This document shows, piece by piece, positions 13,442-16,438 of a DNA stretch of 16,438 bases (positions within the stretch are counted from its first letter, which is position 1; each line of letters starts with the position of its first letter). Origin of the DNA: an uncultured Sinobacteraceae bacterium (GTDB lineage Bacteria > Pseudomonadota > Gammaproteobacteria > Steroidobacterales > Steroidobacteraceae); contig CALEKY010000082.1 of the NCBI GenBank assembly GCA_937902995.1, forward strand, positions 1-16,438. Direction: 5' to 3'. Made by a program: the position numbers and the translations under genes. The notes under the pieces are model-generated. The model was not told where the DNA came from. It worked only from the letters and a program-made list of their open reading frames with translations, and searched no databases.

Positions 13442-14659
13442 ATGAGGAGGCCGGCTATTACGCCTACCATGAATGCAGTAACAGGGGCTCGAGAACCGAA
13501 CAGGATTGCTTGCATTCTTGGCGTCCTGCTTGGAGCCTTCGTTCTTTCGAGCGCTGCGCAAGAAACGACCGACGCGGAACAGCGCGTACCACCTGAGGCC
13601 GAAGCGCCGCTGCCGAGCGATGATTCAGTCGAGCCTTCAATAGTCGAGGAAATCGAACCGGCGCCGTCATCGATGCGCACCGACGAGCATCGACCGGACG
13701 GGCAGGGGCCGGAGGCGCCGGAAGACGCCGAGCAGCCAAGCGTGCTCGAGGCATGCAAAGAGCTTCAGCCCGGCAGCGACACGATGCTCGAACGCGTCCG
13801 ACGCACATTGGCCGTCACGGCGTGCGCATCCTCCGGATGGCTCGATGCACTGTTCGGCGATCAGTTCTATGTCGATCAGTATCGAGATACTCGGGGCAGT
13901 GTGTCGGTCGGCACGTTGTGGAGCGAGTACGACGGATTCGATCCGCGTTTTCGCGCGCGCGTGCGCCTTCGCTTGCCGCAATGGAGCGAGCGCCTATCGG
14001 CGTTCGTCGGTCGCGTGGGGGAAGACGACTACATCAGCGACACCGAAGGCGAGTTCGATGCGCTGCCGACGCGGATCTTCGGCGGCTTCGAAGAGGAGAG
14101 CGTGCTCGTCGGCCTCGGCTACTCGCGGCCGGAGCGTACCGGTAACGATTTCGATGTCGGTGTCGGCGTTCGTGTCGATCTGCCGCTCGATCCGTACGCG
14201 CGGGCACGTTATGAAATCGTGCGCACGTTCGCCGAGCACTATGTATTTCGCGTCAGGGAGACCGTGTTCTGGCAGAACTCCGAAGGCTTCGGCTCGACGA
14301 CGCGATTCAATATCGACCGCGCTTTGAGCGAGCGCTTTCTGCTGCGCTGGAACAATATTGCCAAGTGGACCGAAGAAACGGTCGGATTGGAATGGTTTTC
14401 GGAAGTCACGCTGTTCCAGCACGTGAACGACCGCACCGGCATCGCCTGGCAAAACCATATTGCCGGCGCGAGCGATAACGAGGTGCAAGTGACACGCTAC
14501 GGCACTCGCGCGGTTCTGCGGCGGCAGCTCAACCCGGAGTGGCTGTTCCTGGAGCTACGGCTCGGCGTGTCCTGGCCGCGGGAGCGAAGGTTGGAGCCGC
14601 GCGATGCAAGCATCGAAGGCGGCATCGCATTCGAGATGATGTTCAGCGATCCTCACTGA
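13442..14659 (+). CDS. secreted, probable outer-membrane beta-barrel protein of unknown function
   Basis: This 405-residue protein has a signal peptide (hydrophobic core IACILGVLLGAFVLSS, likely cut near SAAQ, residues 37-40). Then come an acidic Pro/Glu-rich stretch (about 41-103), a short region with Cys105 and Cys128 that could form a disulfide, and about 250 residues of alternating aromatic and polar residues. The last part has repeated beta-strand patterns such as RGSVSVGTLWSEYDGF, FDVGVGVRVDLPLD, VFRVRETVFWQNSEGF and GTRAVLRRQLNPEWLFLELR. This fits a 12- to 14-strand outer-membrane barrel. The end, FEMMFSDPH, lacks a terminal Phe. I recall similar uncharacterised proteins in gammaproteobacteria but cannot name a family. 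ATG 13469 would also keep the signal peptide. It lies 29 bp after the YdbT-like gene. Confidence 0.8.
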   Translation: MRRPAITPTMNAVTGAREPNRIACILGVLLGAFVLSSAAQETTDAEQRVPPEAEAPLPSDDSVEPSIVEEIEPAPSSMRTDEHRPDGQGPEAPEDAEQPSVLEACKELQPGSDTMLERVRRTLAVTACASSGWLDALFGDQFYVDQYRDTRGSVSVGTLWSEYDGFDPRFRARVRLRLPQWSERLSAFVGRVGEDDYISDTEGEFDALPTRIFGGFEEESVLVGLGYSRPERTGNDFDVGVGVRVDLPLDPYARARYEIVRTFAEHYVFRVRETVFWQNSEGFGSTTRFNIDRALSERFLLRWNNIAKWTEETVGLEWFSEVTLFQHVNDRTGIAWQNHIAGASDNEVQVTRYGTRAVLRRQLNPEWLFLELRLGVSWPRERRLEPRDASIEGGIAFEMMFSDPH

Positions 14660-15666
14660 GCTTGCTTTGCCGAACTGCTGCCGAGCGAGCGCATGACGTC
14701 TGCAGCGATCTCGAACGAGCGCAGCCGCTTGTTGTGATCGAAGATCTGCGAAGTGATGATGAGCTCGTCGGCCTTCGTGCGCTCGATGAAGTCGGCGATT
14801 CGCGTGCGTACCGTTTCCGGCGAGCCGATGGCAGAACACGACAGCACCGAGCTCAGCAGCGCCTGTTCCGGCGGACTGAGGCGCGAGCGATAGTCCGGAA
14901 CGGGAGGCGGCAGACGGGACGGCCGGCCCGAGCGCAAATTGACGAAGGCTTGCTGCACGGACGTCGCGAGCAGCTCGGCTTCGGCATCCGTTTCGGCGGC
15001 AAAGACGTTGAAGCCGAGCATCGCGTAGGGCCGTTCGAGATCGGCTGAAGGCCGGAAGTTGGTGCGATAGACGTGCAGCGCATCCATCATTTGCGCCGGC
15101 GCGAAGTGCGACGCGAATGCAAACGGCAGGCCCAGCGCGGCCGCAAGCTGCGCACCGAACAGACTGGAGCCCAGGATCCAGATCGGAATCTTCAGACCGA
15201 TACCGGGGACGGCGCGTACCGGATTCGGTGTCGTCGGCTGGAAATACTCCATCAATTCAAGGACGTCCTGCGGGAAAGCATCCGGATCGCTCGCCAATGT
15301 CCGGCGCAATGCGCGTGCGGTCAGTTGGTCGGTGCCGGGGGCGCGGCCCAGTCCCAGATCGATTCGCCCTGGATGCAGGGACTCCAATGTTCCGAACTGT
15401 TCGGCAATCACGAGCGGCGCGTGATTCGGCAGCATGATGCCGCCCGAGCCGATACGAATCGTGTTCGTGCCCGCGGCAATGTGGGCCATGAGGACGGTCG
15501 TCGCCGAGCTCGCAATGCCTGGCATGCTGTGATGCTCGGCAAGCCAGAAGCGCTTGAAGCCCCAGCGTTCGACGTGTTGTGCGAGATCGAGGGAGTTGCG
15601 AAGCGCCTGGGCGGCATCGGAGCCTTCCGCGATGGGGGCAAGGTCGAGCACTGAAAAAGGAATCAT
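14653..15666 (-). CDS. luciferase-like (LLM class) flavin-dependent monooxygenase
   Basis: This 337-residue TIM-barrel flavoprotein opens FSVLDLAPIAEG, then WGFKRFWLAEHHSMPGIASSA with the EHH motif, IRIGSGGIMLPNHAPLVIAEQFGTLESLHPGRIDLGLGRAPGTD and WILGSS. These are the blocks of the MsnO8-type LLM oxidoreductases, which use reduced FMN and oxygen on unknown substrates. ATG 15666 gives the standard length; upstream in-frame codons to 15786 add unlike sequence. A GAGA-type weak ribosome site precedes it. The gene is convergent with the barrel-protein gene, and the two overlap by 7 bp, each stop codon lying in the other gene's last codons. It is divergent from the DUF924 gene, with 159 bp between the starts. 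Confidence 0.93.
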   Translation of the reverse strand: MIPFSVLDLAPIAEGSDAAQALRNSLDLAQHVERWGFKRFWLAEHHSMPGIASSATTVLMAHIAAGTNTIRIGSGGIMLPNHAPLVIAEQFGTLESLHPGRIDLGLGRAPGTDQLTARALRRTLASDPDAFPQDVLELMEYFQPTTPNPVRAVPGIGLKIPIWILGSSLFGAQLAAALGLPFAFASHFAPAQMMDALHVYRTNFRPSADLERPYAMLGFNVFAAETDAEAELLATSVQQAFVNLRSGRPSRLPPPVPDYRSRLSPPEQALLSSVLSCSAIGSPETVRTRIADFIERTKADELIITSQIFDHNKRLRSFEIAADVMRSLGSSSAKQAQ

Positions 15667-15825
15667 TGCATCTCGTCTCGGCAGTAACTCGAGTGAACTG
15701 GTCGTACCGACAGCGACGCGCGAAGCGGGCGTTCGGTTCTGAGGTAGAGCCATCCGCGGTGGACGTATCGCGGCGTCGGAGATCAATTACATCCTGTCGC
15801 GCCGTCCTCTGCTAGGCTCTATGCC

Positions 15826-16377
15826 ATGACGAACGTACCCCAATGGATTCATGAAGTCCTGCGATTCTGGTTCGAGGAGACTCGGCCCGCAGCCTGGTTT
15901 ACTCGCGATGAGGCCGTCGATGCCGAAATACGCAAGCGGTTCGGTGCGTTGCACGCGTCGTTGACCGAGAAGGTGCCGGCTTCTGTGACGCAAACGCCGC
16001 TCGGCGCGTTGGCGACCGTGATCGTGCTCGATCAGTTCTCGCGGAACCTGTACCGCAACTCGCCCCGCGCCTATGCGACGGATGCAACGGCACTCGCAAT
16101 CGCTCAGGAGGCCATCCAGGCCGGATTCGATCGCGAGCTCAGTATCCCGCAGCGGATGTTCCTGTACATGCCGTTCCAGCACAGCGAGGACCGCGAAGTA
16201 CAACGACGCTCGGTCGAGCTGTTCGAAGCGCTCGGCAATGCCAACGCGCTCGACTATGCGCGCCAGCATCGCGACATCGTCGAACGCTTCGGACGATTCC
16301 CTCACCGCAACCGCGTGCTCGGCCGCGAAACGACACCGGAGGAGGCGGAGTTCTTGAAGACTCATCCGGGATTCTAG
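15826..16377 (+). CDS. DUF924-family protein
   Basis: This 183-residue, all-helical cytoplasmic protein has the DUF924 blocks WIHEVLRFWF, AAWFTRDEAVDAEIRKRFG, the conserved LATVIVLDQFSRNLYRNSPRAYATD, RMFLYMPFQHSED and HRDIVERFGRFPHRNRVLGRETTPEEAEFL. Length matches the family (about 180-200). DUF924 has a TPR-like fold and no settled biochemical role. The start is ATG 15826; no Shine-Dalgarno is visible, and a TAGGCT hexamer at 15813-15818 could be a -10 box of a very short leader, without a clear -35. The stop TAG at 16375-16377 overlaps an AGTTGGC heptad that leads into the octad array at the window end. Confidence 0.92.
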   Translation: MTNVPQWIHEVLRFWFEETRPAAWFTRDEAVDAEIRKRFGALHASLTEKVPASVTQTPLGALATVIVLDQFSRNLYRNSPRAYATDATALAIAQEAIQAGFDRELSIPQRMFLYMPFQHSEDREVQRRSVELFEALGNANALDYARQHRDIVERFGRFPHRNRVLGRETTPEEAEFLKTHPGF

Positions 16378-16438
16378 TTGGCAGTTGATAGCGTGGGCTG
16401 GGGAAGAAGGGAAGAAGGGAAGAAGGGAAGAAGGGAAG
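16376..16438 (+). repeat. modular intergenic repeat, copy 5 (AGTTGRY heptads and GGGAAGAA octads), cut by window end
   Basis: AGTTGGC and AGTTGAT (16376-16389) are followed by AGCGTGGGCTG and then a perfect tandem array of GGGAAGAA from 16401 to the last base, four full units plus GGGAAG. It is the reverse complement of the TTCTTCCC octads at 7817 and 9358. Five GGG runs with 5-base spacers make a strong G-quadruplex pattern on the sense strand of the DUF924 gene. Confidence 0.85.

Noticed and set aside
15787..15818. Sigma-70 promoter for DUF924 (TTACAT and TAGGCT)
   Set aside because: The spacing is 20 bp and both hexamers are poor, so only the -10-like hexamer is mentioned under the gene.
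1..16438. tRNA, rRNA or phage genes
   Set aside because: No tRNA-like cloverleaf, rRNA stretch, integrase or structural phage gene was recognised on either strand.

Overview
This 16.4 kb window is GC-rich chromosomal DNA of a Gram-negative bacterium. An LPS-assembly lipoprotein (lptE), a probable outer-membrane beta-barrel protein and the general gene set point to a gammaproteobacterium. The heptad- and octad-built intergenic repeats recall those I associate with Xanthomonadales/Nevskiales-type genomes, but that placement is inference from memory. I see no rRNA, tRNA, phage, insertion sequence or CRISPR array.

Layout. (1) 21-785: a class II aldolase/adducin-family protein. (2) 1041-5570: a tight forward run of six genes: a receiver-GGDEF protein degenerate in both domains, lptE, a membrane-anchored two-PAS histidine kinase, a CheY-like single-domain response regulator, an Hpt phosphotransfer protein and a small HEAAH-motif protein. 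The last four are packed with 12 bp gaps or short overlaps and look like a phosphorelay operon. (3) 5577-7750: prolyl aminopeptidase on the minus strand, divergent from an EamA-type transporter. (4) 7841-11209: DUF952, a LysR regulator and a GAF-like/EAL protein, all on the minus strand, separated by complex repeats. (5) 11438-14659: a bPH2-domain pair like YdbS/YdbT, then a secreted probable outer-membrane protein of unknown function. (6) A flavin-dependent luciferase-like monooxygenase on the minus strand, and a DUF924 protein at the right edge.

How the genes fit together. The kinase, CheY-like regulator and Hpt carry their phosphoacceptor residues (His291, Asp58, His52), so a His-Asp-His relay can be drawn. 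The terminal regulator it would feed is not in the window. The first gene of that cluster has lost its phosphoacceptor Asp and its GGDEF active site. The EAL protein farther along has an altered loop 6. Both may sense or scaffold rather than turn over c-di-GMP.

The most unusual signal is not a protein. It is a family of modular intergenic repeats (copies near 1, 6791, 7741, 8213, 9209 and 16376) built from 7-bp tandem units (TGANTCG; CTACAGY; possibly GGYTCTG), short GC palindromes, and 7-8-bp polypyrimidine units (consensus TTCTTCCC). Read in the direction of the flanking genes, most copies follow one rule: the G-rich (GGGAAGAA)n strand lies just after a stop codon as the sense strand, and the CGANTCA heptads lie just before a start codon. 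Some copies donate the stop codon itself, and one seems to encode the N-terminus of the EamA transporter.
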